The notes beneath the pieces are model-generated. The model saw only the letters and a list, made by a program, of their open reading frames with translations, was not told the origin of the DNA and did not search any database. This document shows, piece after piece, positions 9,503 to 16,694 of a stretch of 64,000 nt of DNA (within the stretch, counting starts at the first letter, position 1; every line of letters starts with the position of its first letter). The DNA is taken from contig JACKKD010000002.1 of NCBI GenBank assembly GCA_020637675.1, positions 248,001 through 312,000 on the forward strand. The letters are read 5' to 3'. The DNA is from Paracoccaceae bacterium (lineage in GTDB: Bacteria; Pseudomonadota; Alphaproteobacteria; Rhodobacterales; Rhodobacteraceae). A program made the translations under genes and the position numbers.

Positions 9503-9545
9503 CATTCGCCATGGTTCTTGAACCAGTGGCGCACCATGGCTCATT
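9503..9545. repeat. Palindromic microrepeat, copy A
   Basis: 43 bases. Arms GCCATGGT (9508-9515) and ACCATGGC (9533-9540) pair perfectly; the core between them contains TTGAACCA then GTGGCG. It sits exactly where the IS256 transposase frame breaks: deleting about 37 bases would join 'SKLCKE' to 'ERVGEF' as in intact relatives. It shares length and core with copies B, C and D. Confidence 0.6.
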
Positions 9546-9641
9546 CCTTGCACAGCTTCGATACGGTGCTCTTCGAGATACCGCGCAGCCCCGGCGCCTG
9601 CACCAGCTCGTCGACGCGGCGGGTCGAGACGCCCCCGATCC

Positions 9642-9684
9642 CGTTCGCGGACTCTCTCGGACCGGTGGCGTTCGCCCGCTCACC
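9642..9684. repeat. Palindromic microrepeat, copy C
   Basis: 43 bases beginning CGTTCG, with core TCGGACCG then GTGGCG, and ending CTCACC. Its arms (CGGACTCTC and TTCGCCCG) pair only weakly. It lies in the N-terminal half of the IS256 transposase and adds about 12 residues in frame ('GERANATGPRESANG') between 'VAVIQ' and 'GGVSTRR', where intact relatives have a short link. Confidence 0.55.
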
Positions 9685-9978
9685 CTGGATCACGGCCACC
9701 AGCGCCTGCTCCGAGGTCTCTCGGGCCTCGAGGAAGCCCGGGAAGTAGCTCCTCTGCCGGAGCTTCGGCACCCGCAGGTTCAGCGTGCCCAGACGGGGAT
9801 CGAGAGCGCGGTCTCGATCCCCGTTCCGCCAGGTCTTGCGTTCGCCGCTGCGTTCATGACGGCCGTCGACATCGGCCTCCATGATCAGCTGCAGGACGGC
9901 TTCGGCAATGCCGCGCAGGAAGTCTCCCCGATCGTGCCTGGCCAGCAGCTCGGGCAGGTCCATGTTCGTCCTGGTCAT

Positions 9979-10021
9979 CGTTCGCCATTGTCCCCGGACC
10001 AATGGCGGACAATGGCTCATT
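9979..10021. repeat. Palindromic microrepeat, copy B
   Basis: 43 bases beginning CGTTCG, with core CCGGACCA then ATGGCG, and ending CTCATT. Arms GCCATTGTCC (9984-9993) and GGACAATGGC (10007-10016) are a perfect 10-base inverted repeat. It lies directly before the ATG (9978) of the IS256 transposase on the minus strand, so it could affect translation of that gene. Confidence 0.6.
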
Positions 10022-10365
10022 CTCCGTAAGGTCCGTGGTTGAAGTCGCCAAACTCCACCTCGATGGCCACCCGGGATCACACCGCCAGCGGCGTTTAAAC
10101 TACACCACGTGCGTGGACGCTGACCCCGCCGCCCAGCATCGCTGCCTCTCGACCACCGATAAGGAAGGTGAATCAGAGATATGGGGCTTTTGAACAGCCC
10201 CCAGCGGAGAGTTTCCCCGGCGAACGCCCGGAGCGCAACCCGGGGCCGGGCTAACCCGGTCGGCAAGCCGGAAGTGCGGTCCCCCGCTGCCGCCGCGCGC
10301 CCGTTCGCCCAGCCCTGCCGCAACGAAGCTCCGGGCAGGGCGAACGGCAAGCGGGGAGGAATGGT

Positions 10366-10516
10366 GTGCGGGCGGGTCTCAGGGCCGCGCTCCTGATCCT
10401 CGGCGGGGGCCGTGCTCGCGGGCTGCGAGGACCTGGCCTGTTTCGTTCAGGACAATCCCGCGGTTGTCCGCACGATCAGCGACCGCGAGGTGATGATCGT
10501 GGACCGCCAGTTCTGA
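10366..10516 (+). pseudogene. Small lipoprotein gene, apparently frameshifted
   Basis: GGGGAGGA precedes a GTG at 10366 that opens a signal-like stretch 'RAGLRAALLILGG'. After a run of Gs near 10402-10406, a different frame continues it as 'AVLAGCEDLACFVQDNPAVV' and ends 'REVMIVDRQF' at a TGA (10514-10516). Together they make a convincing lipoprotein signal (lipobox Leu-Ala-Gly-Cys) and a mature part of about 35 residues. A single-base change in the G-run, real or a sequencing error, would explain it. The rest of 10127-10586 shows no gene. Confidence 0.4.
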
Positions 10517-10586
10517 GCCGGCCTCTGCGGCAGCCCGCTGGCGCGTCGCGTGGCCGCGGGCGAGTCCGCCCCAGCCCGGCGCGGGC

Positions 10587-12305
10587 CTAGGTCCGCACCC
10601 CGGAGAACCGATTCTGCCACTCCTCCCGCTCCTCGTCGGCGATCTTCGCGAAGAGGACCTCGGGTGTCTCGAACGGGTGCCCCGGCTTCAGGACCGTCAG
10701 CGCCTCGGCGACGGGTCCGGGCCAGGTCTTGTCGTCGCACTTCATCGCCGCGAGCATCTTGGCCGCGGCGTCGGGGATGAAGGGCTCCGAAAGGATCGCG
10801 TAGAGACGGATGAGGTTGAGCCCGAGGCGGACCATTGCGGCGGCACGATCGGGGTCGTCCTTGAAGACGGTCCAGGGCGCGGCAGATTGCAGGTATTCGT
10901 TGCCGGCGACCCAGATGGCGCGGAGTTCCGTCGCGGCCTTGCGGATCTCCATCGCCTCCATGTGGCCTTCGTAGGCGCGGACGCGGCCCTCCAGTTCCGC
11001 GATCAGCGCCGCCGCGCGCTCGCCGGTCTGGCCGCCCGCGGGCACCGCCTCGCCGTATTTCGAGCGGCAGAACTTGGTGATGCGGGAGACGAAGTTGCCG
11101 AGAACGTCGGCGAGGTCCTTGTTGACCGAGACCTGGAAATTCTCCCACGTGAATTCGCTGTCGGCGCTTTCGGGCGCGTGCGAGAGGAGCCACCAGCGCC
11201 AGTAGTCCGAAGGCAGGATCGAAAGCGCCTGATCCATGAACACGCCGCGGCCCTGGGAGGTGGAGAACTGGCCGCCGTCGTAGTTCAGGTAGTTGAAGCT
11301 CTTGATGTAGTCGACGAGCTTCCACGGCTCGCGGCTGCCCATGATCGTGGCAGGGAAGGAAAGGGTGTGGAAGGGCACGTTGTCCTTGCCCATGAATTGC
11401 ACATAGCGCACATCCTCGGCCCCCCTGTCGGTTCGCCACCAGCGTTCCCATGCAGAATCCGGATATTCCGCGTCATCCGCCCATTCGGCGGTGGCGGCGA
11501 TGTACTCGATGGGGGCGTCGAACCAGACGTAGAAGACCTTGCCCTCCATGCCCTGCCACGGCGCGCCGTCGAACTGCACCGGCACGCCCCAGGAGAGGTC
11601 GCGGGTGATGCCGCGGTCCTGCAGTCCCTCGCCATCGTTGAGCCACTTCCGCGCGATCGAGGTCGTCAGGATCGGCCAGTCGGTCTTGCTGTCGATCCAG
11701 TCGGATATCTCGCCCTTCAGCGATTTCTGCTTGAGATAGAGGTGCCTGGTCTCGCGCACTTCCAGTTCGGTCGAGCCGGAGATGGCCGAGCGCGGATTGA
11801 TGAGGTCGGTCGGGTCGAGCTGCTTGGTGCAGTTTTCGCACTGGTCGCCGCGGGCCTTGTCGTAGCCGCAGTTGGGGCATGTGCCCTCGATGTAGCGGTC
11901 GGGCAGGAAGCGGTTGTCGGCGACGGAGAAGACCTGCCGTTCGGCGACTTCCTCGATGAACCCGTTCTCGCCGAGCCGCTTCGCGAAATGCTGGGTCAGC
12001 CGGTGGTTCCGTCCCGACGAGGAACGCCCGAAATGGTCGAACGAAAGGCGGAAGCCGGCGGCCAGGTTCTTTTGCACCTCGTGCATCTGGGCGCAATAGT
12101 CGGCGACCGGCATTCCCGCCTTGGCGGCGGCGAGTTCGGCCGGGGTGCCGTGTTCGTCGGTGGCGCAGATGAACATGACTTCATGGCCACGGGCGCGGGC
12201 ATAGCGGGCGTAGAGGTCGGCCGGAAGCTGCGAGCCGACGAGGTTCCCAAGGTGCTTGATCCCGTTGATGTAGGGGATCGCCGAGGTGATCAGAATCCGG
12301 GCCAT
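10587..12305 (-). CDS. metG: Methionine--tRNA ligase
   Basis: 572 residues. Charges tRNA-Met. The class I HIGH-like site is 'NGIKHLGNLVGSQ'. The zinc knuckle is 'CPNCGYDKARGDQCENC'. Catalytic-core segments 'FICATDEHGTPAELAAAKAG' and 'FYVWFDAPIEYIAATAEWAD' are intact. The KMSKS loop reads 'QFSTSQGRGVF', a variant known among alphaproteobacterial MetRS. The C-terminus carries the anticodon-binding helices but no fused tRNA-binding OB domain; a free CsaA-like domain is encoded at 6540. It is single, with the IS scar downstream. Confidence 0.97.
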   Translation of the reverse strand: MARILITSAIPYINGIKHLGNLVGSQLPADLYARYARARGHEVMFICATDEHGTPAELAAAKAGMPVADYCAQMHEVQKNLAAGFRLSFDHFGRSSSGRNHRLTQHFAKRLGENGFIEEVAERQVFSVADNRFLPDRYIEGTCPNCGYDKARGDQCENCTKQLDPTDLINPRSAISGSTELEVRETRHLYLKQKSLKGEISDWIDSKTDWPILTTSIARKWLNDGEGLQDRGITRDLSWGVPVQFDGAPWQGMEGKVFYVWFDAPIEYIAATAEWADDAEYPDSAWERWWRTDRGAEDVRYVQFMGKDNVPFHTLSFPATIMGSREPWKLVDYIKSFNYLNYDGGQFSTSQGRGVFMDQALSILPSDYWRWWLLSHAPESADSEFTWENFQVSVNKDLADVLGNFVSRITKFCRSKYGEAVPAGGQTGERAAALIAELEGRVRAYEGHMEAMEIRKAATELRAIWVAGNEYLQSAAPWTVFKDDPDRAAAMVRLGLNLIRLYAILSEPFIPDAAAKMLAAMKCDDKTWPGPVAEALTVLKPGHPFETPEVLFAKIADEEREEWQNRFSGVRT

Positions 12306-12391
12306 GCCTGCGCCTTTCCGTCCGCTTCCGGCGGTGATTTAACGGCTTGGCGCGGCAAGGGCCAGAGGTTTCCCCCCCGGCCCGCGCGGCG

Positions 12392-13135
12392 TCACTGGGC
12401 GGTGTAGGCGCCGTCGACGAGGTGGTAGGACCCGGTGACGAAGCTTGCCCGGTCCGAAAGCAGGAAGAGCGTCAGCGCCGCGACCTCCTCGGGCCGGCCG
12501 AGGCGGCCGATCGGGTGCGCAGCGATCAGTTGATCCTTCGCAGCCGGCGGAAGGTTGTCGAGCAAGGGCGTCGCGATGAAGGCAGGGCCGATGGCGTTCA
12601 CCCGGATGCCCTTCGCCGCGTATTCCATCGCCGCGACCTTGGTGAGCCCGAGGACGCCGTGCTTGGCGGCGGTATAGGCAACGGCATTGGCGAAGCCGAC
12701 GGACCCGAGGATCGAGGAGACGTTGACAATGGCGCCGCCGCCGGACTTCTCCATTGCCGGGATGCCGTAGCGATGGCCGTGGAAGACGCCGTTCAGGTTG
12801 ACGTCGATCACCTTCCGCCAACCGTCGATGGGGTAGGCCCCGGTCGGTTCGAGCGGCCCGCCGATGCCGGCGTTGTTGACGAGAAGATGGAGCCCGCCCG
12901 TTCTCCCGACGGCGAAGGCCACCATCCTCTCCACCGCTGCCGGGTCGGCCACGTCGCAGGCATGCGCGACCGCATTGCCGCCCAACTCTGCCGCCACCGC
13001 CTCGGCCCTGGCGAGGTCGAGGTCTGAAACGACGACCGTGGCGCCGGATGCCGCGAGGTCGCGCGCGATGGCTGCGCCGATCCCTGAGCCTGCGCCGGTG
13101 ACGATGGCGGTCTTGCCATGAAAGGTGATGTCCAT
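12392..13135 (-). CDS. Short-chain dehydrogenase/reductase (SDR family)
   Basis: 247 residues. NAD(P)-dependent oxidoreductase with the classical SDR order: cofactor loop 'IVTGAGSGIGAAIARDLA', 'VNNAGIGG', catalytic Ser in 'IVNVSSILGSVGFAN' and Tyr-x3-Lys in 'VAYTAAKHGVLGL'. An acidic residue after strand 2 ('VSDLDLAR') suggests NAD(H) preference. AAGGAGG five bases before the ATG at 13135 sets the start. The substrate cannot be deduced. An MFS carrier lies upstream on the same strand, 67 bases away. Confidence 0.92.
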   Translation of the reverse strand: MDITFHGKTAIVTGAGSGIGAAIARDLAASGATVVVSDLDLARAEAVAAELGGNAVAHACDVADPAAVERMVAFAVGRTGGLHLLVNNAGIGGPLEPTGAYPIDGWRKVIDVNLNGVFHGHRYGIPAMEKSGGGAIVNVSSILGSVGFANAVAYTAAKHGVLGLTKVAAMEYAAKGIRVNAIGPAFIATPLLDNLPPAAKDQLIAAHPIGRLGRPEEVAALTLFLLSDRASFVTGSYHLVDGAYTAQ

Positions 13136-13202
13136 CGTGTCCTCCTTGAGAATCGTCTTCTCATGTCCACATGGGTCCACGGACTCGGGAGGGGAAGTGC
13201 GG

Positions 13203-14429
13203 CTAGCGGTCGCCCCCGCGTGGCCGGCGCAGCAACCGTCCGATCAGGAACGACGTGCGCGGGGTGTAGACATAGAGCGTCCGGTCCGCCGGGGCGGGCC
13301 GCGCGCGCATCCGGACGAGCCCGAAGGCCACGAGGGCCACATGCGCGGCGGCGATGAAGGCGAACATGGCTGACGGCCCGTAACCCTCGATCAGCGCCGA
13401 GGCCAGGAGCGGCGAGGCGATCGCGCCGATCGCATAGAGGAACATGAGCGCCGCCGAAAGCTCCACCCGCTCGCTGCTTTCGGCGAAGTCGTGGGCATGG
13501 GCGGTCGCGATGGAATAGACCGGCAGCGTGGCCGCGCCGAAGGCGGCAGCGGCGACAAAGACCGGCACTGTGCCGAGGCCCGAGACAGCGACGGTCAGCG
13601 CGCAGGACGCCGCGGCCGCCACGGAGATGCCGATCAGGACGTGGCGCCGGTCGAAGCGGTCGGCGAGCCAGCCTATCGGGAGTTGCACCAGCGCGCCGCC
13701 GACCACGAAGGCGGCCAGGAAGAGCGCGATCCGATCGGCCGAAAGCCCGACCTCGATGCCATAGATCGGGCCCACCATGCGGAAGGCCGCCGTCGTTATG
13801 CCCGACACCACGACACCCATCGAAGCGAGCGGCGAGCGCGACCATGCGAGACCGGGCCGGAGCCGTGGCGCGGGGGGCATCGCGGGCTGTTCGGCCCGGC
13901 TTATGGTCACGGGAAGGAGGGCGGCGCAGCAGAGGATGGCAAGGAGGTTGTAGGAGAAATAGGCCGCAGGCGCGAGCACGCCGATGACGAGCTGCGCGCC
14001 GAGCGATCCGAGCGTGTCGACGATCCGGTATGTCCCCATCGCGCGCCCGCGCACCGCGTTCGTGGCGCGGTCCTGCAACCAGGCCTCGATCACCGTGTAG
14101 CAACCGGCGACGCAGAGGCCCGAAAGAATGCGCAGCCCCGCCCAGGCGATCGGATCGACCATCATCATGTGGGCGAGGATCCCGATCGTGCCGGCCGCGG
14201 TGAAGGCCGCGAAGGCGCGCGAATGTCCGACCGTGCCGACGAGTCGCGGCGCCCACCAGCAGCCGATGAAGAAGCCGAAGAAATGCGCCGAGCCGAGCAG
14301 CCCGATCTCAGCCCGCGAGAACCCGAGCGCCACGCCGGAGAGCGCGTCGAGCGGCGCCACCCCGCCGGTCCCGAGCTGGAGGAAGATGATCGAGAGGAAG
14401 AGGGCCGCGAAGGAGAGGAGGAGGCGCAT
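13203..14429 (-). CDS. MFS transporter
   Basis: 408 residues with about 12 hydrophobic helices and short loops, the size of a typical major facilitator carrier. The loop-2-like motif between helices 2 and 3 reads 'GCWWAPRLVGTVGHSRAFA' and the repeat in the second half 'GWLADRFDRRHVLIG'. Overall it looks like the YcaD-type subgroup common in Rhodobacteraceae. No substrate can be inferred. The 246 bases upstream, to the YceI gene, show no further gene. Confidence 0.85.
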   Translation of the reverse strand: MRLLLSFAALFLSIIFLQLGTGGVAPLDALSGVALGFSRAEIGLLGSAHFFGFFIGCWWAPRLVGTVGHSRAFAAFTAAGTIGILAHMMMVDPIAWAGLRILSGLCVAGCYTVIEAWLQDRATNAVRGRAMGTYRIVDTLGSLGAQLVIGVLAPAAYFSYNLLAILCCAALLPVTISRAEQPAMPPAPRLRPGLAWSRSPLASMGVVVSGITTAAFRMVGPIYGIEVGLSADRIALFLAAFVVGGALVQLPIGWLADRFDRRHVLIGISVAAAASCALTVAVSGLGTVPVFVAAAAFGAATLPVYSIATAHAHDFAESSERVELSAALMFLYAIGAIASPLLASALIEGYGPSAMFAFIAAAHVALVAFGLVRMRARPAPADRTLYVYTPRTSFLIGRLLRRPRGGDR

Positions 14430-14675
14430 CGGTCATGGCTTCTGCTTCGGCCACCATGTCCCCCGGGCGTGCGCTTGCCCAGAGCCAATCGACGCGGGCG
14501 GACGATTTCCCGCGCGGTTTCGCCGCCTGAGACGGCCACCCGACGCGGACGTCCCGTTCGTCGGCCCCCCCCTTGGGTGGGGAGTACATGCGGACAGAAG
14601 GCGGGAGCAGCCCGCCCGGTGATCCGGTGCGGGTCGTTTGGCGCCTCTCGGGCGCCTCCGCGGGATCGTGGGCCG

Positions 14676-15251
14676 TCAGCCGGCGCGGCGGACGTGCAGG
14701 AGGATCCTGAGCCGGACCGTATCGCCGACGCTGCCGGCATGGCCGGAGGCGCCGAAGGCCGCGCGGCTGATCGTGCCGGTGATCAGGACCGTCAGGTCGT
14801 CGCGCGCGCCCGGGTCGCTTCCTGGCGGCCGGTAGAGCACGGCGTCGAGCGTCACCTCGCGCGTCACGCCGCGGATCGTGGCGCGCCCGGTGACCGCGAC
14901 GCGCCCCTGACCCGCGCTGGCCACGCGCGTGCTTTCGAACCGGATCTCGGGATGATCGGCCGCGTCGAGCACGCTTTCGCCCATGATCGCGCGCGCCGCG
15001 AACGGGATGTTTGATCGCGCCCGGTCGGCGCGCAGCGTCACCGCGAAGCGGCTTTTGGCGACCTTCTCGAAGTCGATGGCAAGATCGGCCTCGGCGACGG
15101 GCAGGCGGGCGCGGACCACGACCGGGCCGTAGTCGACCTCGGCGGTGACGGCGGAGCCTTCGGGGTCGTAGGCATAGGGGATAGGGGCGGCGACCGCCGG
15201 AGGGGCGATCACGATGGCCAGGATCGTCGCCAGGAAGAGTCTGCGGCGCAT
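14676..15251 (-). CDS. YceI-family periplasmic protein (copy 1)
   Basis: 191 residues with a clear signal peptide (LFLATILAIVIAPPAVAA). The mature part is a YceI-like lipocalin barrel: 'SAVTAEVDYGPVVVRARLPV', 'DLAIDFEKVAKSRFAVTL', 'IMGESVLDAADHPEIRFEST', and a C-terminal 'ISRAAFGASGHAGSVGDTVR'. YceI proteins bind isoprenoids such as polyprenyl chains in the periplasm and often accompany cytochrome b561. A second YceI gene lies at 16684-17262. It follows imuA by 41 bases on the same strand. Confidence 0.9.
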   Translation of the reverse strand: MRRRLFLATILAIVIAPPAVAAPIPYAYDPEGSAVTAEVDYGPVVVRARLPVAEADLAIDFEKVAKSRFAVTLRADRARSNIPFAARAIMGESVLDAADHPEIRFESTRVASAGQGRVAVTGRATIRGVTREVTLDAVLYRPPGSDPGARDDLTVLITGTISRAAFGASGHAGSVGDTVRLRILLHVRRAG

Positions 15252-15292
15252 GGGCTTTCCTTCTGGCCGGCGGCGGTGGCTGAGGGGGAAGT

Positions 15293-16018
15293 CTACCGCT
15301 GCTGCCGCGCCACCGCATCACGCGCTTTCGCCTCGCCGGGGCCGGTTTCCGCCGTGGCGGGCATCCGCGCGAGGGTGAAGCCGGCCCGTCGTCCGTCTCC
15401 TCCCGCCTCCTCGGCCCGGCGGTCCGTCTCCAGCCCGGCGCTGGCCCGGAGGTTCCAGCACGCCGGCGGCCCGCTCCGCGCCCTGAGAAGGTCGAGCTGC
15501 CATCCGCTCTGCCCGGAACGATGGCGGGGCGCGAGGCGCCAGCGGCTCTCCACGCCCTGCGCGCCGCCCTCGCCGGGCGTCAGGATAAGCCCTGTCGGCA
15601 CCTGATGCCCCTCGCGCGCGCCGGTCTCGGCCGCAAGCTGGAGCCGGCGCACCGGGGTCAACCCCGGTGGCTCCGGCAGTTCGGCGACGACAAGCGGCGT
15701 TGCCGCGCATCTGAGCGCCTCCTCGACGCACCACAGGAGGTCCTCGGGGCGGCGCGGGGTGGCGAAGAGAAGCCGGCCCGGTTCGATGAACGCGACCACG
15801 CCTTCGGGAAAGAGCCGCTCCGGCATCCAGCCGGGACGGATCCAGAGGACCGGCCCCTTCGTCCCCCTTGCCGCCATGAGCGCGAGCGTGCGCCGGGCGG
15901 AGCCGCAGAATTCATGCACCCGCGCCCGGGCGAGCGTAAGCGCGCCGAGGAAAGGCAGGGCGCCGCGCCCTGGCACGTCGCTCTGCCGGATGAGCCGGGC
16001 GAGGTCTTGAGTCGTCAT
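15293..16018 (-). CDS. imuA: ImuA-family SOS mutagenesis protein
   Basis: 241 residues, RecA/SulA-like and divergent. Segments 'ARVHEFCGSARRTLALMAAR', 'LLFATPRRPEDLLWCVEEAL', 'PGLTPVRRLQLAAETGARE' and 'LILTPGEGGAQGVESRWRLA' match alphaproteobacterial ImuA, which works with ImuB and DnaE2 in translesion mutagenesis. A LexA operator (16035-16049) sits 17 bases before the start codon, which strongly supports SOS control. No imuB or dnaE2 is adjacent; the neighbours are YceI and cytochrome b561 genes. The tail after residue 190 is Arg/Ala-rich and poorly conserved. Confidence 0.82.
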   Translation of the reverse strand: MTTQDLARLIRQSDVPGRGALPFLGALTLARARVHEFCGSARRTLALMAARGTKGPVLWIRPGWMPERLFPEGVVAFIEPGRLLFATPRRPEDLLWCVEEALRCAATPLVVAELPEPPGLTPVRRLQLAAETGAREGHQVPTGLILTPGEGGAQGVESRWRLAPRHRSGQSGWQLDLLRARSGPPACWNLRASAGLETDRRAEEAGGDGRRAGFTLARMPATAETGPGEAKARDAVARQQR

Positions 16019-16034
16019 GGGGAAAGACTACAAT

Positions 16035-16049
16035 GTTCCCTTATTGTTC
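16035..16049 (-). promoter_or_regulatory. LexA (SOS) operator of imuA
   Basis: GTTCCCTTATTGTTC is a perfect GTTC-N7-GTTC, the LexA recognition pattern of Rhodobacterales and other alphaproteobacteria. It starts 17 bases before the imuA ATG (16018) and abuts the last codon of the cytochrome b561 gene (ends 16050). It lies where a repressor would block imuA transcription. Confidence 0.85.
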
Positions 16050-16694
16050 TCAATTCCGGTTTGAAGGCGGCGACCTTCCGCTGCCCGCATCCCCCGCTTT
16101 CGGTATCGGTCCGACCATGCCGGCGCCGGCGCCGGGGGCCCCCGCCAGCATGCGGCGGAGCGTGCCGTCATGGCGGAGGACCGCCCGCTCCAGCGCCCCG
16201 GCGACATGCAGCGCCACCAACGCGAGGAACATCCAGGCGAGCGACCGGTGGAGGACGACGAGCGCCGCCTCCCAGTCCGGCGAGACGGGCGCGATCGGCG
16301 GAACCGTGACGCGGCCGAAGATCACCGTGTCGATGCCGGTGGCGGACCCATAGGCCCAGCCGCTGACCGGCACGGCGCACATGAGGACATAAAGCGCCCG
16401 GTGCGTTCCATGCGCGAGCCGCATCTGCCATTCCGGCGGGCCGGGCAGGGGTCCGGGCGGCGGAGCGAGGCGGTGCCAGCCGATGCGAAGAAGCGCCAGG
16501 GCAAGGAGACTGATCCCGATCGTCTTGTGCAGGCCGAAAAGCCAGAGATTGCCCAGCCCGACCTCCATCCGCGCGACATAGGCGCCAAGCCCGGCGGTGC
16601 CGAGGGTGCCCGCCGCCATGGCCCAGTGCAGGACGCGCGTCATGCGGCCAAAGCCACGCGCCGCATCCGGCGCGGTGTCCGCGTCACGCGTCAC
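16050..16694 (-). CDS. Cytochrome b561 family protein
   Basis: 214 residues, four hydrophobic helices in the inner membrane. Candidate haem-ligand histidines are spaced as in the prokaryotic b561 family: 'RVLHWAMAAG' (helix 1), 'GLHKTIGISLLALALLRIGW' (helix 2), 'VLHRSLAWMFLALVALHVAG' (helix 4). Family members pass electrons between quinol and periplasmic acceptors. It overlaps the upstream YceI gene (16684-17262) by 11 bases, a frequent pairing. The C-terminal tail is Gly/Ala/Pro-rich. Confidence 0.88.
   Translation of the reverse strand: MTRDADTAPDAARGFGRMTRVLHWAMAAGTLGTAGLGAYVARMEVGLGNLWLFGLHKTIGISLLALALLRIGWHRLAPPPGPLPGPPEWQMRLAHGTHRALYVLMCAVPVSGWAYGSATGIDTVIFGRVTVPPIAPVSPDWEAALVVLHRSLAWMFLALVALHVAGALERAVLRHDGTLRRMLAGAPGAGAGMVGPIPKAGDAGSGRSPPSNRN

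Larger units (their letters stand above)
8808..9978 (-). pseudogene. IS256-family transposase, disrupted
   Basis: The N-terminal half reads from the ATG at 9978 ('GDFLRGIAEAVLQLIMEADV', 'LGTLNLRVPKLRQRSYFPGF', 'ISKSTVSKLCKE') to a stop at 9541. The second half continues in another frame from about 9505 ('ERVGEFLNRPLTGEWPHLWL', 'VISDAHTGLKAAIARVFKAT'). DDE-type Asp residues are seen in 'WLDATYLK' and 'VISDAH'. The break coincides with a 43-base palindromic repeat at 9503-9545. Compared with family members from memory, about five residues are missing after 'EADVDG', a 12-residue insert follows 'VAVIQ', and roughly 35 residues are missing after 'LNKEVK'. It is certainly inactive. Confidence 0.85.
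8757..10126 (-). mobile_element. Decayed IS256-family insertion sequence (copy 1)
   Basis: About 1.37 kb, bounded by imperfect terminal inverted repeats. The left end begins GGGTCGCGTCC, has TGGTGTAG at 8775-8782, then GATCCCGGATGGCC. The right end, read on the minus strand from 10126, begins GGGTCAGCGTCC, has TGGTGTAG at 10099-10106, then a 21-base interruption and GATCCCGGGTGGCC. No 8-9 base target duplication is evident (flanks TATTGCAC and CCGCCGCC). It contains one broken transposase gene. It lies between the gene at 7845 and metG. Confidence 0.75.
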
